This document shows positions 9,206-17,508 of a stretch of DNA of 64,000 nucleotides, in pieces. The DNA lies in the NCBI RefSeq assembly GCF_025151535.1, contig NZ_CP102288.1, positions 3,252,001 through 3,316,000 on the forward strand, in the 5' to 3' direction. The notes below the pieces were generated by a model. It had not been told where the DNA came from. It did no database searches and saw only the letters and a program-made list of their open reading frames with translations. Position numbers and translations under genes: made by a program. This DNA is from Segatella copri DSM 18205. GTDB taxonomy: Bacteria; Bacteroidota; Bacteroidia; Bacteroidales; Bacteroidaceae. Positions within the stretch are counted from its first letter, which is position 1. Every line of letters begins with the position of its first letter.

Positions 9206-9429
9206 ATTCTTTATCTTTTATAATCTTTTACTTTTACTTATTTTATATAGAGAGTGCCGTAGGTAGCGAATATCTTTGCTTCATCAGCTCTCTGTTTCGT
9301 TGCCTTCGGCATCGTTATTATCTAAGGATGAAAAGTGCCAGTCTTTCGGGTTGGGGGTATGACGGCACGTCTTTGTATCTCCCGCCTTTTATACATGGGC
9401 GGCAATGTTAGTTATCTTTTAAGAATGTT

Positions 9430-9494
9430 TTCGTTCTTTTCAGAACGAACGTTTGATTGGTAAACTCTCGGAGGAGGATAGCTCCCCCGAGAGT
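9430..9494 (-). terminator. Tandem hairpins between shaft and anchor genes
   Basis: Two stem-loops follow the Mfa1-like gene in the direction of transcription. The first has an 8-bp stem ACTCTCGG/CCGAGAGT (9464-9471 with 9487-9494), extended by purine-rich pairs. The second has an 8-bp stem TTCGTTCT/AGAACGAA (9430-9449) with a TTTC tetraloop. Neither has a full T-run, so partial attenuation or 3'-end protection of the shaft mRNA is more likely than complete termination. The rest of the 9206-9545 gap shows only a weak CCGCC/GGCGG hairpin near 9378-9402. Confidence 0.5.
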
Positions 9495-9545
9495 ATTGGT
9501 ATATATATAAGTATTTATATTTTATCTGTCTGGTTTGACGGAATA

Positions 9546-11006
9546 TTACTTCAAGCTAACTGACTGCTCGCTTACTACCCACTGATTAACAGTAACAGTG
9601 CACTGCAGGTAGTAGTTTGGCTTCTTGTCGTCTGGTGTAGGACCGTTTGGAACGTCTCTACCGAGGTCGTAAACGTTATCTACTTTCAATTTGTAGATGC
9701 TGTTACGGAGGATAGAGTAATAAAGGTTAGTTGATGAGAACTTGTAAGATTGGTCATCCAAAGCTACGCGGTAATACATCAAACCCTGCTCATAAACGTC
9801 GATGTTGTACTTCTCGCGGAATGTAGCCAATATATTTTCGTCTTTCAGTTTGCCATTCTCGTCCTTGATTTCCTTAATAGCCTCTGCTGGTTCAACCTTA
9901 ACACCTGTATCTTTGTTAACAAATGGATATTCTACAGTAGGGTCTTTATAAATCTGCTGGAGTGATGTATAGATCTTGCCATCATAACGATAGAATGTAC
10001 CATCTTCGAAGTCCTTATCTGCTGTATTCTTGACGTTTGCCTTGTAACAGAGGTACACTGCTGTAGCCTTCTTAAGGTCGCCTGTTGTGTTCTCCAAAAC
10101 ATAGTTTGAAGCAGCTTTACCGAAGTTATCCAAGCTACCGTTGTTGTTGAACTTATCACCATAAGTATCATAATCAAGAGTATAAGTACCAACTGGAGCC
10201 AAGAACTTAGCGTACTCGTTCTCCCACTGCTGCATTACGTTAGTCTTGGTGTTCAAGTTAGATACAGCATAGTTCTGGTATGCGATGCCCTCAACCCAAT
10301 CAGCAATATTCTCTGTTGCTGGAGCATTCTCACCTGTGACTACTGTAATATTTTTTGCATCATCTGCAGAAGGAGCATCGATACGAGCAACAATACGATC
10401 CAAGTAGATGTTCTCGCATTGTGCTGGATTTGTGGCAGTCTTGTTGGCACTTGTGAATGTTACTGTAGCCTTATCACCACCCAACTTGTTCTGTTTGTCA
10501 TTCTGGTTAAACATTACGAATGAACCCGCTGTTGCCAAACTAGAGTTTGTGCCAGTATATGTTGCTGTAAATGTATCTGAAATAGGGTTGCTGCTAGTCT
10601 CGTTACCTGCGAGGAAATATACCTGATATTTCTTGCCTTCAGTAACACCATTTACTGAAACCTTGATAGCCTTTGTGATACCAGTGTTCTGCTTATCAGA
10701 AGTCTTCTGCTGCCAATCAGCGTCGGTAATCTGCTTCTTGAAAATACACTTGTCGCCATCATAAAGGTAGAATGTACCTGTTGTTACCTTTGCCTCATCG
10801 TCTGTTGCTTTCTCTGTTGTACGATCAGTCTGGCTAGTTCTTGTGCCATTAGCCTTTGGAGTCTGTACATTCAATGTGATGTAGAAACCATCTACATTCT
10901 CCTGACCTGCTTTGTCATTAGCCAAATCCTCACTGTCGCTGCAGCTAGTGAAAGACAAAGCTGCGGCTGAAACCAAGCTCATTACGAGCAAATTCATTTT
11001 TTTCAT
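9546..11006 (-). CDS. Mfa1-family major fimbrial shaft subunit
   Basis: The 486-residue lipoprotein precursor has Cys22 in Ser-Phe-Thr-Ser-Cys. The mature part opens with GFYITLNVQTPK and a GTRTSQTDR stretch whose arginines suit gingipain-like processing before donor-strand polymerisation. The C-terminal part (YYSILRNSIYKLKVDNVYDLG, ending in VNQWVVSEQSVSLK) is the Mfa1 fimbrilin C-terminal domain. Codon use is biased toward preferred codons, as expected for an abundant protein. The gene has its own candidate promoter (11064-11093) inside the operon and hairpins after it, both consistent with shaft subunits being made in excess. Confidence 0.88.
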   Translation of the reverse strand: MKKMNLLVMSLVSAAALSFTSCSDSEDLANDKAGQENVDGFYITLNVQTPKANGTRTSQTDRTTEKATDDEAKVTTGTFYLYDGDKCIFKKQITDADWQQKTSDKQNTGITKAIKVSVNGVTEGKKYQVYFLAGNETSSNPISDTFTATYTGTNSSLATAGSFVMFNQNDKQNKLGGDKATVTFTSANKTATNPAQCENIYLDRIVARIDAPSADDAKNITVVTGENAPATENIADWVEGIAYQNYAVSNLNTKTNVMQQWENEYAKFLAPVGTYTLDYDTYGDKFNNNGSLDNFGKAASNYVLENTTGDLKKATAVYLCYKANVKNTADKDFEDGTFYRYDGKIYTSLQQIYKDPTVEYPFVNKDTGVKVEPAEAIKEIKDENGKLKDENILATFREKYNIDVYEQGLMYYRVALDDQSYKFSSTNLYYSILRNSIYKLKVDNVYDLGRDVPNGPTPDDKKPNYYLQCTVTVNQWVVSEQSVSLK

Positions 11007-11063
11007 AATCTTTTTACTTAATACAAAAAAAGTTATACAATATATTTAATTAATTCTTGTTCT

Positions 11064-11093
11064 CAAAATTAAGTTTCGCACATATTGGCACAA
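11064..11093 (-). promoter_or_regulatory. Internal promoter before the Mfa1-like gene
   Basis: On the minus strand TAATTTTG (11064-11071) is preceded after 19 bp by TTG (11091-11093). The box lies 58 bp upstream of the ATG at 11006 in the 160-bp gap after the DUF3868 gene. This would allow the shaft gene to be transcribed independently of the operon promoter. Confidence 0.55.
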
Positions 11094-11166
11094 TCCGCTG
11101 AAAACAGATCGTATTTTACATCATCTTTTATCTTATACTTATATAAATAGAAAGTAAATAGTTACT

Positions 11167-12594
11167 TTAAAGTGCCTGGTTAACTTTATCCAGGTTTTCC
11201 TGCGCCTCCTTCAAACCACCGGCAATAGCTTTCTCAAAGTATTGCTTGGCTGTCTGATAATCTTCCTTCATGGAAGCCAGACAACCGCGGGCATTGTTTG
11301 CCTCGGCGCTGTCGCCAGCTTTCTGGAGATATTTCTCTGCACTCACCTTGTCGCCACGTTCGATGGCTGCTGAGGCTGCATTGAGATTGGCAAGCTTATC
11401 TTCAGGGAACATTCTTACAGCTATGTCGAAAACATTGTTGAATTCGGCGCTACCCTTAGGATAAGTCTGGGCTACCAGATACATCTCCTGGAGAGAGAGC
11501 TTCTGAGGACGGGTCTTGATAACCTCTCTAGCCTTTGCTACATTGAATGCCTGAACATCATATTCTATCGTATAGTCGGTACGGCGAAGTGATGGCCATA
11601 CATTCTGCAGGAGATAGCGATAAGCCTGAGGAGCCTTCTTGAGCAATGCTTTCTCTTTGGCATCTGGCTGCATGTTGCTGTTGATAATCTCAAGTGCAGC
11701 TTCCTTCTGAGGAATCTCATTCTCATTTACATACTTGATGGTTCCTGCCCAGTCTTCTGCTGTAGCTGTGGCCGCAAACAGTTTTGAAGAAATTGGATAG
11801 GTCTTCAGAATATGCTTCAAAAGCGCCTGTGTACGGTTATTCGACAACTTGTTGTTGTTGGCATATCCGCCATCAGGTGATGCATAGCCGTGGAGGGTTA
11901 TCTTGGTGATGGTAACATCCGAATCGTTCTTCACGAGATCGAGTGTCTTGCGGATATTATCCAGTTCGTTGGCATTGTTGCCCATATCGTACAGGATATC
12001 CCACTTATTCACCTTGAAGTTCAAACGGGCAGAACCATTCTCCTTTCTTGCCTTTACGGCTTCTGCCTTAGGCTGTACATAAGCGTTGAAGAGATTCTTC
12101 GGAGTAGAGAATGCACGTCCTTCCGGATTCAGAATACCTTCGTCGAGAAGTTGCTGGTTGCAACCGCAGGCATCATTGCTGATGGCGAAGTTTGAGTTCT
12201 TCATCCAGTCGCTGAACGGAGCGGCGTATTCATAATGAAGCGTCTGTGCTGTCTTGTTCTTACGGAGTGCCACGATGAGTGGGTTTGCCGTAGCCGTTTT
12301 CTGGTTACGCTGATAGTAAATATATCTCTTTTTACCCATCACCTCAACACTCGGCATGAAGAGCGTATCCTTTTCGTTGAGGATCATTGGGGTATAGATG
12401 AGACCTTTGTTGCTGGCAAGCTGAATTTGGTCGAGGTTCAAGTCCATAGCCACTTTCACCTGGTTGCCAACCTTTCTGATTGCCTTATTCTGGATTTTCA
12501 GATTCTTGTAAGCCTGCTGGGTATTATCGGCTGATATAGGAAGAGCGATAAGCAAGGCTCCGAACATACTACCTATTATATTATATGTATTCAT
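11167..12594 (-). CDS. DUF3868 protein with OmpA-like and TPR regions
   Basis: The 475-residue secreted protein has a signal peptide ending ISADN. Three regions are visible: an N-terminal DUF3868-type domain, a central OmpA/MotB-like segment (ITLHGYASPDGGYANNNKLSNNR, residues about 232-254), and C-terminal TPR-like helices. DUF3868 proteins commonly sit beside DUF3575 proteins and Mfa-type fimbrillins in Bacteroidota, where they are thought to help anchoring or assembly. The frame can start at a GTG (12597), but the adjacent ATG at 12594 is chosen. It lies 12 bp after the DUF3575 gene, so the two are cotranscribed. Confidence 0.8.
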   Translation of the reverse strand: MNTYNIIGSMFGALLIALPISADNTQQAYKNLKIQNKAIRKVGNQVKVAMDLNLDQIQLASNKGLIYTPMILNEKDTLFMPSVEVMGKKRYIYYQRNQKTATANPLIVALRKNKTAQTLHYEYAAPFSDWMKNSNFAISNDACGCNQQLLDEGILNPEGRAFSTPKNLFNAYVQPKAEAVKARKENGSARLNFKVNKWDILYDMGNNANELDNIRKTLDLVKNDSDVTITKITLHGYASPDGGYANNNKLSNNRTQALLKHILKTYPISSKLFAATATAEDWAGTIKYVNENEIPQKEAALEIINSNMQPDAKEKALLKKAPQAYRYLLQNVWPSLRRTDYTIEYDVQAFNVAKAREVIKTRPQKLSLQEMYLVAQTYPKGSAEFNNVFDIAVRMFPEDKLANLNAASAAIERGDKVSAEKYLQKAGDSAEANNARGCLASMKEDYQTAKQYFEKAIAGGLKEAQENLDKVNQAL

Positions 12595-12606
12595 CACTGA
12601 TTCTTT

Positions 12607-13191
12607 TTAAAAAACATACACTAAGTTGAGGGCTGCTTTTGTCGGGCCCACATAGTTGTGTGCCTTGTCATCTTCAAGTTTATCTCCGCATTGAGCACAG
12701 TTAAACTTATCTGCCTTAGAGTAGATATAGCCTACACCAAGTTCAGCTTCCAGATTCCAATGTTTCGAGAGAGTCCAAGCGTAGCCGTAAGCTACACCTG
12801 CACCGATAAACCATCCTTCATACCGATAGTCTTTCAGCTTAGAGAAATCAGTGCCCAGGAACTTGAAGTCAAGATCCATGCCACCGATGTTGTGAGATCC
12901 ACCCAAGGCATGGAAGCCGATGAATGAACCCATCATTTTGTTACAGAACCAGTATCTGGCCTCTGGCTGAACGAGCCAGTGTTTCCATTTCTTGTTCTTT
13001 GAAAACGTCCAAGGATTGTAGTTTCCGGATACGTCAAGTGTCCATTTAGGAGAAAGACCGAATTCAACACCCAAGTTCATGGTTGTCGTTGCATCATACA
13101 GCAAGTTGGTCTTTACCGCAGCTTCCTGCGCTAGAGCAGGACAGATTAGGCTGCCGAGTGCTACTAACGCAATTAAAATCCTTTTCTTCAT
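12607..13191 (-). CDS. DUF3575 outer-membrane beta-barrel protein
   Basis: The 194-residue protein has a signal peptide ending ALAQE. The rest is an alternating amphipathic pattern ending in an aromatic residue (ALNLVYVF), typical of a small outer-membrane beta-barrel. AAVKTNLLYDATTTMNLGVEF at the N-terminus and the EARYWF and FIGFHALGG strands match the DUF3575 family. It is the first gene of the fimbrial operon, so it probably provides an outer-membrane component for fimbrial assembly or anchoring. A Cys-Ala-Gln-Cys loop near residue 170 is a small oddity that could form a disulfide. Confidence 0.82.
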   Translation of the reverse strand: MKKRILIALVALGSLICPALAQEAAVKTNLLYDATTTMNLGVEFGLSPKWTLDVSGNYNPWTFSKNKKWKHWLVQPEARYWFCNKMMGSFIGFHALGGSHNIGGMDLDFKFLGTDFSKLKDYRYEGWFIGAGVAYGYAWTLSKHWNLEAELGVGYIYSKADKFNCAQCGDKLEDDKAHNYVGPTKAALNLVYVF

Positions 13192-13321
13192 ACCTCAATT
13201 AAACTTTTCTTTTTTTAAAAATACATTGAGCGATTTTGAATCACCTTTTACTTTCTTATACTCTTTTTATATTTATAATGATCACCAATACCTGAATCTA
13301 CTGAGAACTCATGTTTCCTGA

Positions 13322-13368
13322 AGTTTACTTTCAACTGTTCTTTTTCTCCTTTCAGTTTACTTTCAACT
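13322..13368 (-). promoter_or_regulatory. 15-bp direct repeat in the fimbrial leader
   Basis: The identical 15-mer AGTTTACTTTCAACT (plus-strand spelling) occurs at 13322-13336 and 13354-13368, 32 bp apart, about three helical turns. Both copies lie downstream of the operon promoter and upstream of its first gene. The spacing suits two protein dimers on one face of the DNA. The divergent LuxR-type protein is an obvious candidate, but nothing in the sequence proves it. Confidence 0.45.
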
Positions 13369-13412
13369 TACTTTTTAGTTCGTCTGTATCTCATATCGTT
13401 GGATTTCAGGTG

Positions 13413-13444
13413 CAAAAGTAGAACGAATATTGGATACAACCAAA
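13413..13444 (-). promoter_or_regulatory. Main promoter of the fimbrial operon
   Basis: On the minus strand TTTG (13441-13444) and TACTTTTG (13413-13420) are separated by 20 bp, a full match to the -33/-7 consensus. The leader to the DUF3575 start codon is about 215 nt and contains the paired 15-bp direct repeat. Confidence 0.7.
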
Positions 13445-13568
13445 TTTTTAAGCACTGAAAAATACTGAAAAATGCTATTTTTAGCAAAATAGTACACTGA
13501 TTTATGCTTAAAATCGTTAAATTTGTACGATTTTCGGATAATTGAACAAGAATTTCTGATATTATTTG

Positions 13569-13576
13569 TATTTTTG
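13569..13576 (+). promoter_or_regulatory. -7 box of the LuxR-type regulator gene
   Basis: TATTTTTG matches TAnnTTTG about 100 bp before the ATG at 13680. No clear -33 TTG is visible. The leader includes an 18-codon open frame at 13604-13660 of unknown significance. Confidence 0.45.
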
Positions 13577-13679
13577 CAGCCGGAATCAATAATTCCCTAA
13601 AAGAATGGCAATTTCCAAGAAAAAGAGCCGTTTGACTTACGAATGTATACATAAGATTTAAGAAAATAACCAATACGAA

Positions 13680-14687
13680 ATGAAACTGAAGAATGACATT
13701 GTAAACCTGATTGTGAGGGTAGAGCATCATTTATGCCCTCAATATTGTGGTGTGGTAGACCGTCGACGCGTTATCGCCTTTCTACTTCTGACGATAAGCG
13801 AGCTGATTATCATACCTTATCATATTATGCTCTTTCTGCTGGTGAAAGAACCTTATGGTTTAAGCCTCTGTGGCTTGCATACATTCGTGTTCTGCATCCT
13901 GCAGTTCCTGGTCTGGAAACGGAAGATAGCTTTCGTGAAAGGTATTTCTTCTCTTTACCTTCTGATGTTCGCCAAACTGGCTCTTGATAGCGTATTTTGC
14001 ATCAATTTCGGTTTTGCTAATGATGATTTGAGCGTTATCTGCAACCTGTTTGTCGTCTTTATCCTGGCTATTACAGCGTTGAGCCAAACTTTGTATAAGA
14101 CTTGCACCATCATCACGGTAGGTACGATACCTATGTTGCTGATATACCTGTTCAGCACTCCGCTTATGCAAGCTCTTTTCAGTATGAAGGCTGTTTTCCT
14201 GAGTTTCATGATGCTGGTTTATGTGGCAGTATATAATATGAGTATTGTAACCAAGGGGTTGCGCCCGCCGAAACGGATGACTCGGGTTGAAAACAAGGCG
14301 TTGAATATGCTTGCCGATTTGAAGGATAATGAACCGGAAGCAGCAGAAAGCCTGATGAAGCGTCTGACTCCTGATGTCCGGCAGAAGATTATTACCCATG
14401 CTTCTGAACATCTGTTTAATGAAGAATTGAATAGAGTGGCATGGGATCAGGTTTGTGATGGTCTTACGTTCAGCGAAAAGGAAATATGCAAGCTGATTCT
14501 TCAGGGGCATACTTTAAAGGAAATTTGTGCAGAACTCAATAAGAGTGAATCAAATATCACCAGCCAGCGTTGTCATATCCGCAAAAAGTTGAATATGGAC
14601 CGTCGCGATGATTTGAGGAGAACCTTGGAAGTAAGGTTCTATGATGCGCAGAAACAAGTAAAAAAGTCAGAAGCCGAGAACTCCTGA
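13680..14687 (+). CDS. Membrane-bound LuxR-type transcriptional regulator
   Basis: The 335-residue protein has about five to six hydrophobic segments between residues 28 and 190. A cytoplasmic linker follows, then a LuxR/GerE-type helix-turn-helix at about residues 260-320 (LTFSEKEICKLILQG, later SESNITSQRCHIRKKL). No receiver or kinase domain is present, so the membrane part probably acts as the sensor. It is divergent from the fimbrial operon, with the start codons 488 bp apart, which makes control of the fimbriae a reasonable inference. An intrinsic terminator overlaps the stop codon. Confidence 0.8.
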   Translation: MKLKNDIVNLIVRVEHHLCPQYCGVVDRRRVIAFLLLTISELIIIPYHIMLFLLVKEPYGLSLCGLHTFVFCILQFLVWKRKIAFVKGISSLYLLMFAKLALDSVFCINFGFANDDLSVICNLFVVFILAITALSQTLYKTCTIITVGTIPMLLIYLFSTPLMQALFSMKAVFLSFMMLVYVAVYNMSIVTKGLRPPKRMTRVENKALNMLADLKDNEPEAAESLMKRLTPDVRQKIITHASEHLFNEELNRVAWDQVCDGLTFSEKEICKLILQGHTLKEICAELNKSESNITSQRCHIRKKLNMDRRDDLRRTLEVRFYDAQKQVKKSEAENS

Positions 14688-14692
14688 CTTTT
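14662..14692 (+). terminator. Terminator overlapping the regulator stop codon
   Basis: AAAAGTCAG (14662-14670) pairs with CTGACTTTT (14684-14692) around a 13-nt loop. The stem includes the last codons and the stop of the regulator gene and ends in a short T-run. Confidence 0.6.
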
Positions 14693-14718
14693 ATGGATAT
14701 TCTTATTCCCTGATAATT

Positions 14719-14879
14719 CAAGTTCAGAAGTTAAAGGAGTTAAAGGAGTTATCGCTCCCTACGGTCGCTGAGGAGTTAAGACAACAGTCTTTTTGGCGTA
14801 TTTTTTTAAGCAGCAAGACATACGTCTTAACTCCTTAACTTCCTTAACTCCTTTAACTTCCTGATATGCGAAAGTTCAG
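14719..14879. repeat. Dispersed hairpin element, copy 2 (161 bp)
   Basis: This is a second copy of the element at 1804-1971, with the same 9-bp-step arms, the same core and the right terminus TGCGAAAGTTCAG. The left TTTCGCA end is missing here. It ends 7 bp from the stop codon of nnr (14887), so it forms the 3' end of that gene's mRNA and probably also ends the convergent transcript. Confidence 0.8.
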
Positions 14880-14886
14880 TTGATCA

Positions 14887-16401
14887 TTATTCTTCCAATC
14901 TGAGAAATGCTTTCGGAAGATACTGGATAATATCGCTGGCGATGAGGCTCTCTTTACCCAGATCTTTGGCTGCAAGATCGCCAGCCAGACCATGAAGATG
15001 CATACCCAGTCGACAGGCATCTTCCTGTTTGTATCCTCTTGCCAGAAGACCGGTGATGATACCTGTCAGCACATCACCGCTGCCTGCTGTAGCCATACCG
15101 CTGTTGCCCGTACTGCAGAAATCAATCTTTCCGTCAGGGTGGCAGAGTGCAGAATAATGTCCCTTTAATATAATGTATGCCTGGAGTCGTTCTGCCAGTT
15201 CGCTTGCCTTCATCAGTCTTTCGGTACAGCTGCTGCTCGCATTTCCGGCAAGCCGGTCGAACTCCTTCGGATGAGGTGTCATGATGATATTCTTTGGCAA
15301 CTGCTGCATCCACGCCCTGTGGCTGGAAAGAATATTGAGCGCATCGGCATCAATGACGAGCGGACAGGTAGCACGGCGCAGTTGGGCGATGAGGGCGATG
15401 GCTGTTGTTTCGTTCTGTCCCAATCCGGGACCTACGCCCAGCGCATCGAACATCTCTGTATCTACCGGTTCGCTGAATATGGTTTCTTCAGCATCCATCT
15501 GCAGTACCGCTTCAGGTACCGAAATCTGCATGATTTCATAATTCCGTTTTGGGGTATGGGCTGTTACCTTGCCTGCACCGGTTCTCAGACAAGCCTTGGT
15601 GGCTAATACCGAAGCGCCGCTCATGCCGTAACTTCCCGCTATGAGCAGCGCATTACCCATGCTGCCTTTATGGGCAAAGTCGCTGCGCGATTTCAGGAGC
15701 GGACGGATGTCGTTCTCTTCGAGTATGCGGCACTGGCACTCCGTATTCTGGATGAATTCCTGGGAAAGTCGGATGTCGAGAACGCGCAGTCTGCCCAGGT
15801 ACTGCTGGTTATCCGCCATCAGCATCGACAGTTTCTTCTGCTGCAGGGTAAGGGTCAGACTGGCACGGATGATGTTGGCATGGATATTATAGGAATTGTC
15901 CTCGGTCATCAGTCCCGAAGGGATATCGATGCTTACAACCTTGGCAGGACTCTGGTTGATATATTTCACCATCGCGGCGAATCCGCCAGCCAATGGTTTG
16001 TTGAGTCCGCTTCCAAAGAGTCCGTCCACCACCAGCGTTTCTGCATTGAGCTTAGGAGGGTCCAGATTGGTGGTAATCTCAGTAAATTTCACTCTCTTTG
16101 CATCCAGCAGACGCTTCTTGTTGGCAAGACAGTCTGCCGACAGTTTATTCTGCACATTAAAGAGGTATACACTTACATCATATCCATCCTCGCTGAGCAT
16201 TCTCGCCACAGCAAGCGCATCGCCGCCGTTATTACCCGGACCGGCGAAGACAACTACTGGAGTGCGGTTAGACCATTCCTCTTCTATGGCGCGTTTCAGC
16301 GCTTTGGCTGCACGTTCCATCAGGTTGAGCGAACTGATAGGTTCGTGCTCAATGGTGTATTTATCCAACTCATGAATCTGAGCGCTTGTGAAAATCTTCA
16401 T
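14887..16401 (-). CDS. nnr: Bifunctional NAD(P)H-hydrate epimerase/dehydratase
   Basis: The 504-residue enzyme repairs hydrated NAD(P)H in the cytoplasm. The N-terminal YjeF epimerase domain (about 1-215) interconverts R- and S-NAD(P)HX and shows VVFAGPGNNGGDALAVARML. The C-terminal ribokinase-like dehydratase domain (about 230-500) removes water from the S-form at the expense of ADP and shows SGMATAGSGDVLTGIITGLL. Length and domain order match the fused bacterial form. The start ATG at 16401 gives the usual N-terminus. It is divergent from hpt; the 166-bp gap has -7 boxes for both directions. Confidence 0.93.
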   Translation of the reverse strand: MKIFTSAQIHELDKYTIEHEPISSLNLMERAAKALKRAIEEEWSNRTPVVVFAGPGNNGGDALAVARMLSEDGYDVSVYLFNVQNKLSADCLANKKRLLDAKRVKFTEITTNLDPPKLNAETLVVDGLFGSGLNKPLAGGFAAMVKYINQSPAKVVSIDIPSGLMTEDNSYNIHANIIRASLTLTLQQKKLSMLMADNQQYLGRLRVLDIRLSQEFIQNTECQCRILEENDIRPLLKSRSDFAHKGSMGNALLIAGSYGMSGASVLATKACLRTGAGKVTAHTPKRNYEIMQISVPEAVLQMDAEETIFSEPVDTEMFDALGVGPGLGQNETTAIALIAQLRRATCPLVIDADALNILSSHRAWMQQLPKNIIMTPHPKEFDRLAGNASSSCTERLMKASELAERLQAYIILKGHYSALCHPDGKIDFCSTGNSGMATAGSGDVLTGIITGLLARGYKQEDACRLGMHLHGLAGDLAAKDLGKESLIASDIIQYLPKAFLRLEE

Positions 16402-16482
16402 ATTATCTGATAATCTTAGTATTATCTGCGCGAACTGTCGTGATAATTTGTCAACTCATGCAGATAAACGGTTATTTTCATG

Positions 16483-16490
16483 CAAAAGTA
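16483..16490 (-). promoter_or_regulatory. -7 box of nnr
   Basis: On the minus strand TACTTTTG matches TAnnTTTG, 82 bp upstream of the nnr start. No convincing -33 element is visible. Confidence 0.4.
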
Positions 16491-16533
16491 CAAAAAATAG
16501 TTGATGAAAGCACGAAGTTTCATGTTTTTTTCG

Positions 16534-16541
16534 TAATTTTG
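16534..16541 (+). promoter_or_regulatory. -7 box of hpt
   Basis: TAATTTTG matches TAnnTTTG and lies 27 bp before the hpt ATG. A -33 TTG at the usual distance is not evident. Confidence 0.45.
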
Positions 16542-16567
16542 CAGAAAATATTATTATAGAACAGACT

Positions 16568-17107
16568 ATGAGCATAGTAAAGATCAAGGATAAGAGCTTC
16601 AAGACATCGATTCCTGAGGCTGAGATTCTGAAGAAAGTACAGGTCGTAGCAGACCGTCTGAACAAGGACTATGAAGGCAAGACCCCTGTGTTCTTGGCAG
16701 TATTGAACGGCGCATTTATCTTTGCAGCCGACTTGATGCGAATGATTACCGTGCCAAGCGAGATTTCATTCGTGAAGTATGCTTCTTACGAGGGTACCTT
16801 CTCTACGGGCAGCATGAAGACCCTGATGGGTTTGAACCAGGATTTGGCAGGCCGCCACGTGGTTATCGTAGAGGACATCGTAGATTCCGGTTTCACCATG
16901 GCTCACATGATTGAAGACCTGAAGAAGATGAACCCAGCTAGCGTTGAGGTTTGTTCCCTCCTCGTGAAACCAGGCAACTTGAAGGTTGATCTTGATATCA
17001 ACTATGCTGTTATGAAAATCCCTAACGATTTCATCGTGGGATATGGATTGGATTATGACCAAGAAGGCAGAAACCTCCGCGACATCTACACTATTGTAGA
17101 AGAATAG
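16568..17107 (+). CDS. hpt: Hypoxanthine phosphoribosyltransferase
   Basis: The 179-residue purine salvage enzyme converts hypoxanthine or guanine plus PRPP to IMP or GMP in the cytoplasm. The PRPP-binding motif VVIVEDIVDSGFTM lies near residues 97-110. FVKYASYEGTFSTG and the C-terminal FIVGYGLDYDQEGRNL loop are typical of bacterial HPRTs. Length is normal. It heads a run of two small membrane proteins and adk, linking purine salvage with nucleotide kinase activity. Confidence 0.95.
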   Translation: MSIVKIKDKSFKTSIPEAEILKKVQVVADRLNKDYEGKTPVFLAVLNGAFIFAADLMRMITVPSEISFVKYASYEGTFSTGSMKTLMGLNQDLAGRHVVIVEDIVDSGFTMAHMIEDLKKMNPASVEVCSLLVKPGNLKVDLDINYAVMKIPNDFIVGYGLDYDQEGRNLRDIYTIVEE

Positions 17108-17117
17108 GAGGTGAAGC

Positions 17118-17360
17118 ATGTGGGAGAAACTGAGTGATTATTTTCTTGATATCTCCAAATATCTTATAACAGCTACGTTTATTACGACTTTTGTTGGAGA
17201 TATGGGGGAAGAACTGCATTGGCTTATTTATCTGGTCAGTTTTATCTTGGCAACGGGACTTTTCGGGTTCGCTCTGTATTTTGATAAGAAAGGTAAGAAA
17301 GAAAAAGAAGCAAAGCGTAAAAAATATAATAAGTTTAATAATAAAAATAGGAGGATGTAA
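17118..17360 (+). CDS. Small two-helix membrane protein (DUF6722-like)
   Basis: The 80-residue protein starts 10 bp after the hpt stop, behind an AGGAGGTG sequence that is unusually strong for this phylum. It has two hydrophobic segments (about residues 14-31 and 35-54) and a strongly basic, Lys/Arg/Asn-rich tail. It resembles the small DUF6722 proteins of Bacteroidota, an assignment from memory of the family rather than a motif. Function is unknown. Cotranscription with hpt is likely. Confidence 0.65.
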   Translation: MWEKLSDYFLDISKYLITATFITTFVGDMGEELHWLIYLVSFILATGLFGFALYFDKKGKKEKEAKRKKYNKFNNKNRRM

Positions 17361-17362
17361 GT

Positions 17363-17464
17363 ATGAACACTTTAATTTTTTTAGGCATGTTTGCCGTTTT
17401 CTTTGGTGTTACTATAGCTATACTTTTGTCTCCTTGGGGACAGAAATGGATGAATGAATATTAG
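17363..17464 (+). CDS. Single-helix membrane microprotein (33 aa)
   Basis: A short ATG-started frame encodes 33 residues, mostly one hydrophobic helix (LIFLGMFAVFFGVTIAILL) with a polar SPWGQKWMNEY tail. It starts two bases after the preceding stop codon. GGAGG lies about 9 bp upstream of its ATG, within the end of the previous gene, which is the main evidence that it is translated. Its 45-bp distance to adk and tight coupling to the 80-residue membrane protein suggest the two act together. Confidence 0.55.
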   Translation: MNTLIFLGMFAVFFGVTIAILLSPWGQKWMNEY

Positions 17465-17508
17465 TTTCTGACACAACATAAATATTTTATATATATATTA
17501 AGGTAAAA

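Noticed and set aside
11071..11083. AAGTTTCGCACAT next to the Mfa1 promoter as a solo element end
   Set aside because: It matches the left terminus of the REP family but there is no partner end or palindrome nearby; a chance match cannot be excluded.
13604..13660. 18-codon frame in the leader of the LuxR-type gene
   Set aside because: It has an ATG and a stop but nothing else supports translation; listed only as a note under the promoter.
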